Below are positions 46,498 to 54,686 of a stretch of 56,532 nt of DNA, piece after piece; position 1 is the stretch's first letter; the number at the start of each line of letters is the position of its first letter. The stretch comes from an uncultured Oceanospirillaceae bacterium. Its GTDB lineage: Bacteria; Pseudomonadota; Gammaproteobacteria; Pseudomonadales; Balneatricaceae. The notes under the pieces were generated by a model, which saw only the letters and a list, made by a program, of their open reading frames with translations, did not search any database and had not been told where the DNA came from. The translations under genes and the position numbers were made by a program. The stretch lies in contig CAKZPE010000073.1 of NCBI GenBank assembly GCA_937138495.1, positions 1-56,532 on the forward strand. Reading direction: 5' to 3'.

Positions 46498-46691
46498 CTT
46501 GCAAATATCTCCTGGGATAATTTATACACTGCCGGATCCGGGCGCCTCGCCATCAAAAAAATGTCCGACAGTTATTTGTAAAACCGCAACGGCGGCATCA
46601 TTTACACGAGAAGCAAACAGCTTTTGGCCACCTGCCATTCAGCCGGTTCAGTGAGAACCCGCCAGCCAGACCCACATACGGAACCTGACAG

Positions 46692-47408
46692 TTAATCTTT
46701 CAGCTCAACCGCGATACGCTGGTTAAAGCTTAGCAGTGCGTCACCCAGAACACCGGTGCCGCCATAATAGTATTCGTATTCTAAACCCAGCTTTTCAGCA
46801 GCCTGCTGAGCCAGCTCCTGCAACTTAGGATCATTTGTCTGGGCAATATAGAGGAGTTTTTTGTAGTGTCCGAAGTACATGGGCATTAGCTCAGGCTTAT
46901 CTTCAAGCCCCATGCCACGGATCACTAACCGATCAAAATGACGGGTCAGAAAGTCGGTCAGGTAAAACGTACCCAGTTCCGCTTCATTAAATTGCTCAAA
47001 GACTTCACCGCCACTGAAGAACTCGTAGCAATGACTTCCCGGCACCCGTTCAACCCCTTCTGCTTCCAGCATGGCATCCAGCTGTCCGCCGGTACCACAG
47101 TCACCATAAGCAACGAAGATCTCCTGATCCTTTGACTTGGCAATATCGATCAGGTGTTTAACTGCCCCGGTAATCTGCTCGGGGTAGTTATGCAACTCCG
47201 CCGTAATACACTGGGGTTGCAGATGTTCCCAGCCATTTGCTTTGGAAATCATGGTGATTTCCCTCAGCAGGGCGGAACAGGTAATAACAACTGCCGGTGC
47301 GTCTGGCTGGTTGGCGCTGGTTTCAATTACCTTTTCAAATGAACTGGTAAAATCATCAACCCGGTTAGCCCGTCTCGCTGGCCTACGACTGGTCCTTCTC
47401 GTCCGCAT
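46692..47408 (-). CDS. DUF1638 family protein
   Basis: A 238-residue soluble protein with an Arg-rich N-terminus (MRTRRTSRRPARRANR) and the DUF1638 core: VITCSALLREITMI, AYGDCGTGGQLDAMLEAEGV, VPGSHCYEFFSG, GHYKKLLYIAQTNDP, YYYGGTGVLGDALL. The conserved Cys and His suggest metal or cofactor binding. DUF1638 is found beside MttB-type methyltransferases and corrinoid proteins in many genomes, but its role is unknown. Here it lies between the corrinoid protein gene (36 bp) and the methyltransferase gene (194 bp). Confidence 0.88.
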   Translation of the reverse strand: MRTRRTSRRPARRANRVDDFTSSFEKVIETSANQPDAPAVVITCSALLREITMISKANGWEHLQPQCITAELHNYPEQITGAVKHLIDIAKSKDQEIFVAYGDCGTGGQLDAMLEAEGVERVPGSHCYEFFSGGEVFEQFNEAELGTFYLTDFLTRHFDRLVIRGMGLEDKPELMPMYFGHYKKLLYIAQTNDPKLQELAQQAAEKLGLEYEYYYGGTGVLGDALLSFNQRIAVELKD

Positions 47409-47444
47409 CGCAAAGCCCTCCGGCAGTTTCTTACTTCACAGAGA

Positions 47445-48146
47445 TTATGCTGCGCGCTTAGCCGCAACCATCTCTTTAGCCATATCAACAGCAACCGCTG
47501 CGTCACGGCAGTAACCACATGCACCAACTGCATCGCCGAATTCCTGGTTCAGTGGCGCGCCACCTACCAGTACGATGTAGTCGTCACGGATACCTTTCTC
47601 TTTCATGGTGTCGATAACGACCTTCATGTAAGGCATGGTAGTGGTCAGCAGTGCAGACATACCCAGGATATCCGGCTTGTGCTCTTCCAGAGCGGCCAGG
47701 TAATCTTCAACCGGGATGTTGATACCGATATCGATCACTTCAAAACCGGCACCTTCCATCATCATCGCTACCAGGTTCTTACCGATATCGTGGATATCGC
47801 CCTTAACGGTACCGATAACCATTTTACCCACAGACTCAGCACCGGTTTCAGCCAGCAGAGGACGCAGGATAGCCATGCCGCCCTTCATTGCGTTTGCTGC
47901 AGACAGTACTTCAGGTACGAACAGAATGCCGTCACGGAAGTCAACGCCGACGATAGTCATACCGCCAACCAGTGCTTCGTTCAGCACGCGGTCAGGGCTC
48001 CAGCCACGCTCCAGGAAGATTTCAGTTGCTTCAACAACTTCTTCCATCAGACCGTTGTACAGGTCATCGTGACACTGTTCTACCAGCTCATCATCGGGCA
48101 GCGTGGACAGATCAAGTTCTTCATCATCGTAATATTCTTCAGACAT
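47445..48146 (-). CDS. Corrinoid protein (MttC-like)
   Basis: This 233-residue protein carries the B12-type cofactor that shuttles the methyl group between the MttB-like and MtgA-like enzymes. A helical cap domain (about 15-100) precedes the B12-binding Rossmann domain with GDIHDIGKN (His119 is the lower axial ligand), GMSALLTTT and VLVGGAPLNQEF. The first 28 residues hold 13 acidic and no basic residues. That contrasts with Arg-rich tails on its partners. It is the first gene of the operon and has strongly biased codons. A tandem TGTCGC operator lies about 315-340 bp upstream. Confidence 0.94.
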   Translation of the reverse strand: MSEEYYDDEELDLSTLPDDELVEQCHDDLYNGLMEEVVEATEIFLERGWSPDRVLNEALVGGMTIVGVDFRDGILFVPEVLSAANAMKGGMAILRPLLAETGAESVGKMVIGTVKGDIHDIGKNLVAMMMEGAGFEVIDIGINIPVEDYLAALEEHKPDILGMSALLTTTMPYMKVVIDTMKEKGIRDDYIVLVGGAPLNQEFGDAVGACGYCRDAAVAVDMAKEMVAAKRAA

Positions 48147-48667
48147 TCAGCTAACCCCAATAACATTTTAGTTTTTTAGTATGTATCAGACCTTCTCTGA
48201 GGCCTGAATTTATATATTCATTTTGCCCAGTACTGAGCCAGGTGCTCCTGTACTGTGAACTGATTCAGCTAACCCTGTCATTCAGGATAAGACCAAGACC
48301 CGATTTTGTAACATTTTCTGCGTAGCATCCTGACAAGAAAAACGCTTTTTCGTGTCATAAAACGACCTTCGCAAACAGCCATGTGACTCAAACAGGCAAA
48401 TCAGTCGGCAATATAAGGGCTAAGAGTAGGTTCACAGCTGGGCTGCTGCTAATATTTTCGCGACACAAAGTTACTGGAAAGCGACACAAAAAGTCGTACC
48501 CATTTTTGAGCAAAAAATGCACGAAATAAAGCAGCGTAAAAGCGACACTTTATGATCTGCAACCGACTACCCTAACGGTTTTGTGATCACATCCAAACAA
48601 CTGTTTTCCCACTGCCTTTTTCGCATTTTTGCTAACCTGCCCTCCCTGGCAGGTTCTGCCGGAGGCC
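48147..48667. promoter_or_regulatory. Promoter region of the corrinoid operon
   Basis: This 521-bp gap holds the corrinoid operon promoter and the downstream end of the GST operon. It includes three GCGACAC elements (48460, 48481, 48542), two of them 21 bp apart. No cobalamin-riboswitch core was recognised and no coding region is supported. Confidence 0.5.
48460..48486 (-). promoter_or_regulatory. Putative ArgR/GlxA-type operator before the corrinoid operon
   Basis: On the minus strand two TGTCGC half sites stand 21 bp apart (48486-48481 and 48465-48460), spaced as TGTCGC-N8-AA-N5-TGTCGC. This equals the known Pseudomonas ArgR tandem pattern. A third TGTCGC lies at 48547-48542. Orientation matches the direction of the corrinoid operon. 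Confidence 0.6.
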
Positions 48668-49378
48668 CTATCCGACAACCATCGCTGGTGGCAGATCCGG
48701 CGGATCCGGATAACGTAATAAACCACCAAACACGGACTGATCAGCAATGCTCCGGGAGACCGCCGGAAGCTGCTCCATACGGACAAGAAAATCATTCAGC
48801 GCCGGCAGCATCAGCAGCTGTTCAGGATCAATCGCCAACCCCTGTGGATAGAGCGCCGCCCAGCGTGCCAGTCCGGCCAGATAAAAATCACAGACCGACA
48901 ATTCACTCCCCAGAAACCAGCCCTCAGGAGACTGTTTTTGTAAATGGGCATTCAGTAATGAGAAGTGGCCGAACACCCGCGCTCTGATCTTATCCAGAAA
49001 AGCATCAGAAGACGCATCATCCGGGCAATAGCGGTCTGAATAAAACTGCACTTTCAGGTCAGCATGCAGCGTATTGGAAAGGTAAAACATCCACTGTAAG
49101 CAATGCGAGAAAGCCTCAGGATTCTCTGAAGCAGGTACCAGTTTTCCGTGCTTTTGGCCCAGGTACAGTGCAATTGCGGCCGTTTCAAATACAGCATGTT
49201 CACCGTCCACCAGCGTGGGAATCAGCCCCTGTGGATTCAGTTCCAGATAACGGTCGGTGCGATGTTCGCCCTGCCCCCTGTTCAGCCAACACAACTCATA
49301 AGATGCGTCGAGCTGCTCCAGAATCATTTGAATAACAAGATTCGCGCTGTCCGGCGCGCTGTATAACAGATAGCTCAC
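48668..49378 (-). CDS. Glutathione S-transferase family protein
   Basis: A 236-residue protein with the thioredoxin-fold GST N-domain (SYLLYSAPDSANLVIQMILE, GLIPTLVDGEHAVFETAAIA with the cis-Pro) and an all-helical C-domain. The start is a GTG with GGAGG upstream. It is the last gene of the accessory operon after the CblC-like ferredoxin gene (109 bp). Glutathione-dependent dealkylation of cobalamin is known for CblC proteins, so a link to corrinoid handling is possible, but the substrate is unknown. Confidence 0.88.
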   Translation of the reverse strand: MSYLLYSAPDSANLVIQMILEQLDASYELCWLNRGQGEHRTDRYLELNPQGLIPTLVDGEHAVFETAAIALYLGQKHGKLVPASENPEAFSHCLQWMFYLSNTLHADLKVQFYSDRYCPDDASSDAFLDKIRARVFGHFSLLNAHLQKQSPEGWFLGSELSVCDFYLAGLARWAALYPQGLAIDPEQLLMLPALNDFLVRMEQLPAVSRSIADQSVFGGLLRYPDPPDLPPAMVVG

Positions 49379-49487
49379 TGCCCTTCCTCCCTAAATCACC
49401 CGTCATACCATCAGAATACTGGCCAGCTATCATCCCATCTGTTCCTGATGCGAATCCGGAGATAGTCAGTTGCGACCTGAAAACAGA

Positions 49488-50177
49488 TCAGTCTGTATTG
49501 ACCCGTACAAAGACTTCCGTATGAAAAGCCGCCTGGGCCGCCGGATAGAGATATTCTTCACCTACCGGGCAAGCCCGGCGGGCGGCACAGCCGAAGTGAT
49601 TACAGTGATGATTCGGCTCACTGGCCAGAAATTCCGCACAGGTTTTATAGAGATATTGCTGGCCGGTAAACGCATCAACCGGACAGGCAGACAGACAGGG
49701 CTGGGAGCAGTCGACGCAGTCAGCAGCAGAGTCATTAACCGTCTCTGAGAGGTGCTCAGCTAACTCAGGCAGCGCATCGGTCAGCAATGCGAAGCGATAG
49801 GCATGCCAGAGGCCATAGCGGGGATGTAAAGCCATTCCCAGCGGGGAACTGTGGCAGGCACGGGCACGCTTTGCCCAACTGACAAACGGCCAGTGAGGTG
49901 GCCCTCCGAAAGGAAATAACGGCGTAACAGCAAACTCACCGGACAGCTGTTCTGCTACCCGCTGGCTCCAGCGGTCCAGCGGATTGTCAGTGCCATCGGC
50001 ATATTCAGCCGAGACACTGAATACCGGCCACATTTCAGGGCCGGCATTGCCGATCAGTAATAACTGCCGCGCGGTCTCTCCATCCGGTAATGCCGGCAGT
50101 CGCTCTTCTTCATCGACCTCCAGCACCCCCAGTATTTTCAACCCCAGCTCAGCAACCCTTTGTTGCAGATCGGACAT
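49488..50177 (-). CDS. CblC/QueG-like ferredoxin, two 4Fe-4S motifs
   Basis: A 229-residue protein. Residues about 30-150 (LLLIGNAGPEMWPVFSVS, NPLDRWSQRVAEQL, GMALHPRYGLWHAYRFALLT) resemble the CblC (MMACHC) cobalamin-binding pattern of PAMF, DPVD and HPRFGGWFAIR. Residues about 163-215 hold two cluster motifs: CVDCSQPCLSACP and CNHFGCAARRACPVG. A similar joining of a CblC-like fold and ferredoxin occurs in QueG and reductive dehalogenases. The start at 50177 has GGAGG five bases before it. Reductive handling of the corrinoid is inferred. Confidence 0.75.
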   Translation of the reverse strand: MSDLQQRVAELGLKILGVLEVDEEERLPALPDGETARQLLLIGNAGPEMWPVFSVSAEYADGTDNPLDRWSQRVAEQLSGEFAVTPLFPFGGPPHWPFVSWAKRARACHSSPLGMALHPRYGLWHAYRFALLTDALPELAEHLSETVNDSAADCVDCSQPCLSACPVDAFTGQQYLYKTCAEFLASEPNHHCNHFGCAARRACPVGEEYLYPAAQAAFHTEVFVRVNTD

Positions 50178-50210
50178 ACGCACCTCCGCCGGCCTTCACG
50201 CCGGATGAAT

Positions 50211-52259
50211 TTATGCGCTGCAGGCCTCCGGTGCTTCCGGCAGGTTCAGCACATTACAGTCAGGACGGCCGCTGGCTGTGGCCGTTATCTCACAGTCCAG
50301 AAACAGCTCGCCATCAATATCATGCTTAATATGGTTATCACTGCGGCTCAGGGAAATCTCGATGGATTCAGCACCGGCTTCCTGGGCAAGACGGGTCGCC
50401 AGATCAGTCACCAGTTCTTCCGCACAGGTAACCGCTTTATCCAGATCACTGAAGCGTTTTGGCTCACCCTGATGGTACAGACAGAACACCCCGAACGTCG
50501 GCTGAGAAATGGTCACATGGGCACGCTGTACCACAGAGCCCATCACAGCACCCACCGCGTTCGCCACATCACCATGCTCCGGCAGATGCAGATCCAGACC
50601 GATCTTCTTCGCGACACTTGGATAGTAACTGGCCGCAGGTGCGCCCACCGCCACCAGCGGATAGCCGCTGGCAAAATCCACTTTGAACAGTGGATTACTG
50701 GATTCTTCTTTATTGCCGTCCAGTACCAGATCAGCCAGCAAGCCGGCCAGACTTTTCGCCTTGGCACCGCTCATTTTACCGGTCTGATGCAAACCTGACT
50801 CAATCAGCACGTGGCTGATCTTCTTAATCACCAGCTCATAGACTTCCTGACACGGAGAGACGGCATCTCCCGGTGGCCATGTCCCCATGCCATAGAGGTT
50901 ACGCAACTGTTTTGCCCAGATCTTGGCGGCAATTTCAGCGGTCTCTTTACACCAGTGATCACTCAGACCCAGCACATGAGAGGCATCAGACGGCGTGAAG
51001 CCACTGTAGATCGCCAGACCTGCCCGCTGTAAACGTGCCAGCGCACGGGCCAGATGACGGTTTTCTTCCACCGCCGCATCCAGCTCAATTGGCCCTTCAC
51101 CCAAACGTTCCCACGCGTAGGCCTCATCCGGTGTCAGATTCGCCAGCATCTCTTCATTACTTTCAAGGCGCATGACAAAGCGGTTATTCCGGGCATTCGG
51201 ATACGCATTATGCTGGTGTAACAAACGTTCTTTCACCCAGGGATATTGTTTGCCCAGCAGACACATAGGCACCACTCTGCGCGGGCCAATCGCAAAGCCT
51301 TCACTGGTACTGAAGGCCACTTCACTGTCGCCCCCCAGACCGATAGCATAAATACGGACAGCCTCAACCATTGGCTGCCAGTCACCGACACGGGCACCGT
51401 CGGAGCACAGCTCAGGCTTACCGTCGGTGACAATCGCGATATCGGTGGTTGTGCCCCCCATGTCCGCCACGACAGCGTTCTTCAGGCCACTCAGGGCACA
51501 GGCCCCAACCACACTGGCCGCAGGCCCGGAAAGTACAGTCGCCACCGGTTGCAGCAGCGCCGTCTGGGTATTTACCAGTGAACCGTCCCCTTTCACAATC
51601 ATCAGGGGCGCATCAATCTCATGCTCACCGACAATCTGTTTCAGCGCCGTAATCAGTTTCTGAATATAAGGCACCATTCGGGCATTCAGCACGGCGGTTA
51701 ATGCCCGCTGGGGCGCTCCAAGGCTGCTGGCAAGCTCATGACCACAGGCCACAGGCTTACCGGATAATTCATTCACCAGATCCCGTAACTGAATCTCATG
51801 GCTGGCGTTACGGGTACCGAACATGCTGGAAATGGCAAACGCAGACACCTTATCCCGCTGCGCCAGTATAAATTCCCGCGCCGCTTCAAGATCCAGCGGC
51901 TCAGCTTCATCACCGGTTGCCCCGTGACCACCGGCCATCAGCAGAGCAGCATCGTCGCTGACCATATCCATCAGACCACTTTTATCCACCTGACTCTGGG
52001 TATAGCCGGGCAACATCACACATACAGGTGCCCCGTGCCCCTCCACCACTGAGTTAGTCGTCAGGGTCGTTGACAGGGCGATCAGGGTAACGTCTGTCAG
52101 ATACTCTTTTGGCAGGCCGGACAAAGCATTACCGATACCAATGGTCAGATCATGTCGGGTGGTCAGACTTTTAAACGTCGCCATAATTTTATTCTGATCA
52201 TTCATGATGACCGCATCGGTATACGTACCACCGGTATCAATACCTAAACGAAACGCCAT
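50211..52259 (-). CDS. Hydantoinase/oxoprolinase family (HyuA-like) protein, no HyuB partner
   Basis: A 682-residue ASKHA-fold ATPase. Phosphate-binding loops are FRLGIDTGGTYTDAVI at the N-terminus and VVADMGGTTTDIAIVTDGK near residue 280; VLSGPAASVVGACAL lies between. Length is normal for HyuA. HyuA usually works with a HyuB subunit to hydrolyse N-methylhydantoin or oxoproline, or in carboxylases, but no hyuB is in the window. Its place between DUF1289 and the CblC-like ferredoxin suggests an ATP-driven step in the methyl-transfer system. Activity is unknown. Confidence 0.85.
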   Translation of the reverse strand: MAFRLGIDTGGTYTDAVIMNDQNKIMATFKSLTTRHDLTIGIGNALSGLPKEYLTDVTLIALSTTLTTNSVVEGHGAPVCVMLPGYTQSQVDKSGLMDMVSDDAALLMAGGHGATGDEAEPLDLEAAREFILAQRDKVSAFAISSMFGTRNASHEIQLRDLVNELSGKPVACGHELASSLGAPQRALTAVLNARMVPYIQKLITALKQIVGEHEIDAPLMIVKGDGSLVNTQTALLQPVATVLSGPAASVVGACALSGLKNAVVADMGGTTTDIAIVTDGKPELCSDGARVGDWQPMVEAVRIYAIGLGGDSEVAFSTSEGFAIGPRRVVPMCLLGKQYPWVKERLLHQHNAYPNARNNRFVMRLESNEEMLANLTPDEAYAWERLGEGPIELDAAVEENRHLARALARLQRAGLAIYSGFTPSDASHVLGLSDHWCKETAEIAAKIWAKQLRNLYGMGTWPPGDAVSPCQEVYELVIKKISHVLIESGLHQTGKMSGAKAKSLAGLLADLVLDGNKEESSNPLFKVDFASGYPLVAVGAPAASYYPSVAKKIGLDLHLPEHGDVANAVGAVMGSVVQRAHVTISQPTFGVFCLYHQGEPKRFSDLDKAVTCAEELVTDLATRLAQEAGAESIEISLSRSDNHIKHDIDGELFLDCEITATASGRPDCNVLNLPEAPEACSA

Positions 52260-52420
52260 AGTTTACCCCTGAGAAAATAGTCCGTCCGAAGCACCTCAGC
52301 ACCGTCTGAAAACGGCGGTGACAATACTGGAATCAAGCAAAATGGATTTAACACAGTGATGCCCTGGCACGCATCACTGCCAAAGAAAATATCGTGACCG
52401 AAAGAATTAAACGTGAACGC

Positions 52421-52732
52421 TTATACTTTTAGACGGCGGTTACGGCCACGGCGCCCACTGGCACCACCGGCAGCACGTTCAGCCTTACGCCGTTCCAGCA
52501 ACTCATTTACCCGGCCTTTCAGCTCAGTTTCAAGTGTGGATTTGGCGGTGGCATCGAACATCTGCCAGTCATCAATTTCAACTTGTGTACGACCGCAACC
52601 AAAACACCAGCCGGTATCACCGTCGGCGACACATACGCCCATGCAGGGTGTCATTTCCGCCTCTGCAATCAACTGCTCATCGGATTTCAGTTCACCGTCG
52701 GATTCAGCGATCATTGCGTCATCGATTTTCAT
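52421..52732 (-). CDS. DUF1289 small Cys-rich protein
   Basis: A 103-residue protein. The DUF1289 core TPCMGVCVADGDTGWCFGCGRT (about residues 32-53) has four Cys in C-x3-C-x8-C-x2-C arrangement, a probable metal or Fe-S site, followed by a helix (STLETELKGRVNELLERRK) and an Arg-rich tail (AGGASGRRGRNRRLKV). The start at 52732 fits; the open frame upstream is unlike the family. First gene of the accessory operon, 161 bp before the hyuA-like gene. Confidence 0.85.
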   Translation of the reverse strand: MKIDDAMIAESDGELKSDEQLIAEAEMTPCMGVCVADGDTGWCFGCGRTQVEIDDWQMFDATAKSTLETELKGRVNELLERRKAERAAGGASGRRGRNRRLKV

Positions 52733-53071
52733 TATAATTATCTCTTGTAGCACAGCATTAAAACGGCACCAGGCCATAGAACGTTTTTGCCAGCCGCACC
52801 TCCGGGCTGACAGGTTTCTAGATACCTCAATAATAATAGCAAAGCAAGACGCCACAGGAGACGTGTCGCTTAAGCGTTTAGAGAGGTCACAAAAAGCAAA
52901 GAAAATACCTTTAAAAACCCTGCGCACATAAGGGAAATACGGCATAAATATGCAACTATCCGACAACCGGTATGACAACCAGCAACAGACATTTTTTTGC
53001 CCGTTAACGGCAGACTGTTCAGTTGCTACAGTCCTGCGCTAATATTGACACAACATTTAAGGAGCTCAGGC
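52733..53071. promoter_or_regulatory. Divergent region between the accessory operon and the YjbR gene
   Basis: A 339-bp stretch without a credible gene. It holds a possible weak tandem site TGTCGC (52864-52869) and GGTCAC (52885-52890), 21 bp apart. Otherwise nothing is recognised. Confidence 0.35.
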
Positions 53072-53470
53072 ATGATGGATTACAACGCAACCCGCGATTA
53101 TTTACTCAGCCGTCCCGAAGCGGCAGAGGATTTCCCGTTTTATCCCCATGTTGCTGTTTTCAAAGTCTGTGGAAAAATGTATGCAACGCTGTCGATGGAT
53201 AAAGCCGATGACGGCTCAGCAGCCCCCCATATGAACCTTAAATGCGATCCGGATGAAGCGCAGATGCTACGGGACATTTTTCCCGCCGTAAAAGCGGGCT
53301 ATCACATGAACAAACGCCACTGGAATACGGTTATCCTCGACGGCAGCATACCCGAAGGCGAAGTCCGGCGTATGATCGACCGCTCTTACGGGCTGGTCGT
53401 TAAAGGCCTCACCCGCAAGCAGCGGCAACCGCTGGAGCTCAGATACAGCCCGGAAGAACTGTACCGGTAG
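53072..53470 (+). CDS. MmcQ/YjbR family protein
   Basis: A 132-residue protein with the YjbR CyaY-like fold: YLLSRPEAAEDFPFYPHVAVF, MNLKCDPDEAQML, GYHMNKRHWNTV (the HMNKxHWNT family hallmark) and MIDRSYGLVVKGLTRKQRQ. The start is supported by AAGGAG seven bases before ATG. The family may bind DNA but this is weakly established. It is a single gene, not obviously linked to the methyltransferase system. Confidence 0.92.
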   Translation: MMDYNATRDYLLSRPEAAEDFPFYPHVAVFKVCGKMYATLSMDKADDGSAAPHMNLKCDPDEAQMLRDIFPAVKAGYHMNKRHWNTVILDGSIPEGEVRRMIDRSYGLVVKGLTRKQRQPLELRYSPEELYR

Positions 53471-53479
53471 CGCTGAAAA

Positions 53480-54523
53480 CTACACAGACGCCTGTAATTG
53501 CTGTTCACGGAAATCCGTGGGCGAAAGGCCAAAAAATCCCTTGAAGCAATTACTGAAATGACTGGAAGACACAAAACCGCTGGCGACCGCGATATCTGTC
53601 ACGGATGCCCTGCTTTGCAGCAGCAAAGATCTGGCATATTTAATGCGCAATTGCATGTAATAGCGGGATGGTGAAACATCAAGGTGATGCTGGAACAAAC
53701 GCTCAGTCTTTCGTCGGGACAGGCCGGCCAGAGCAGCCAACTCATCTACCGTCAGAGGCTCTTCGATATTCCCCTGCATCAGCTGAATCATCGTCCGCAG
53801 CGCATCCGGATAATCATTACAGTCGGCAAGTCTGATGCCATTCTGCGTTACCCGGCCAGAGGTTTCGGCAAAACGGTCACAGCTGAGAATTTCCCTGACC
53901 GCCCTTGTGATTGCATCCCCCTGTAAATGCGTAACAAGCTTCAACATCATGTCCAGAGCGCTGGCTCCGCCAGCACAGGTCAGAATCCTGTTTTCGAACT
54001 GAAAACTCTTATCTGTTAACTGTATCAGCGGATACTTTTCGCGCATCAGTGCATGATTCTGCGGATGCAACGCACAACCGGTTTCCTGCAAGACCCCGGC
54101 ATGCGCCAGGCTTATCGCCCCATTCCAGATGCCGCCTAAAATAACACCTTGCTTAACCGCCCGCTTTAACACGGCAGATAAGTGCCTGTTTTCACTGAGT
54201 TCACACCGAAAACCGCCGCATACAATTAACACGTCCGGCAACTGACTGTTGAGAACAGATAACTGATCTACAGTACTGATTTCAATGCCCAGATCACTCA
54301 ACACCTGCTGCTGATGTACGCCATAGCTTTGCAGTTCATAGCGCTGCACGCACTCGCTGGAATCATCGGTGTGGCTCACCAGATTAGCGGTTACCAGGGC
54401 ATCATATGCAGCAGTGAAAGCTGGCAGGCTAAAATGTTCCAGCAGAATAAACCCTACCCTGACCGGCCCTTTCACCTGTAGGCGTTCTTTCCAGACACCC
54501 GCCGGATTATGCTCAACTTTCAT
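53480..54523 (-). CDS. GlxA-family (DJ-1/PfpI + AraC) transcriptional regulator 2
   Basis: A 347-residue regulator with an N-terminal DJ-1/PfpI-like domain (VRVGFILLEHFSLPAFTAAY, VLIVCGGFRCEL, GVILGGIWNGAISLAHAGVL where the usual nucleophile Cys region reads WNGA) and a C-terminal AraC domain (VDELAALAGLSRRKTERLFQ, IAVASGFVSSSHFSNCFKGF). It is the second such regulator in the locus and bounds the right end of the methyltransferase region. By family it may act on betaine, carnitine or amino-acid genes. Confidence 0.92.
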   Translation of the reverse strand: MKVEHNPAGVWKERLQVKGPVRVGFILLEHFSLPAFTAAYDALVTANLVSHTDDSSECVQRYELQSYGVHQQQVLSDLGIEISTVDQLSVLNSQLPDVLIVCGGFRCELSENRHLSAVLKRAVKQGVILGGIWNGAISLAHAGVLQETGCALHPQNHALMREKYPLIQLTDKSFQFENRILTCAGGASALDMMLKLVTHLQGDAITRAVREILSCDRFAETSGRVTQNGIRLADCNDYPDALRTMIQLMQGNIEEPLTVDELAALAGLSRRKTERLFQHHLDVSPSRYYMQLRIKYARSLLLQSRASVTDIAVASGFVSSSHFSNCFKGFFGLSPTDFREQQLQASV

Positions 54524-54686
54524 ACATTTCCTCCTGCCGGAAACAGTAAGCTGATCTCTGATAAAGCAGAAACCATTTACAATTCAAATCATAAATAAAT
54601 ATTCATTTGCTTTGCTTATTTAAACTAGGCTATGTTCCGGTAACGGCGCTCGCCTCTTTCACACTGAAAACATCGGTAATACTGCT

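Noticed and set aside
48550..48795. Short open frame overlapping the end of the GST gene
   Set aside because: It overlaps a real gene on the same strand, has no recognisable domain and no clear ribosome-binding site.
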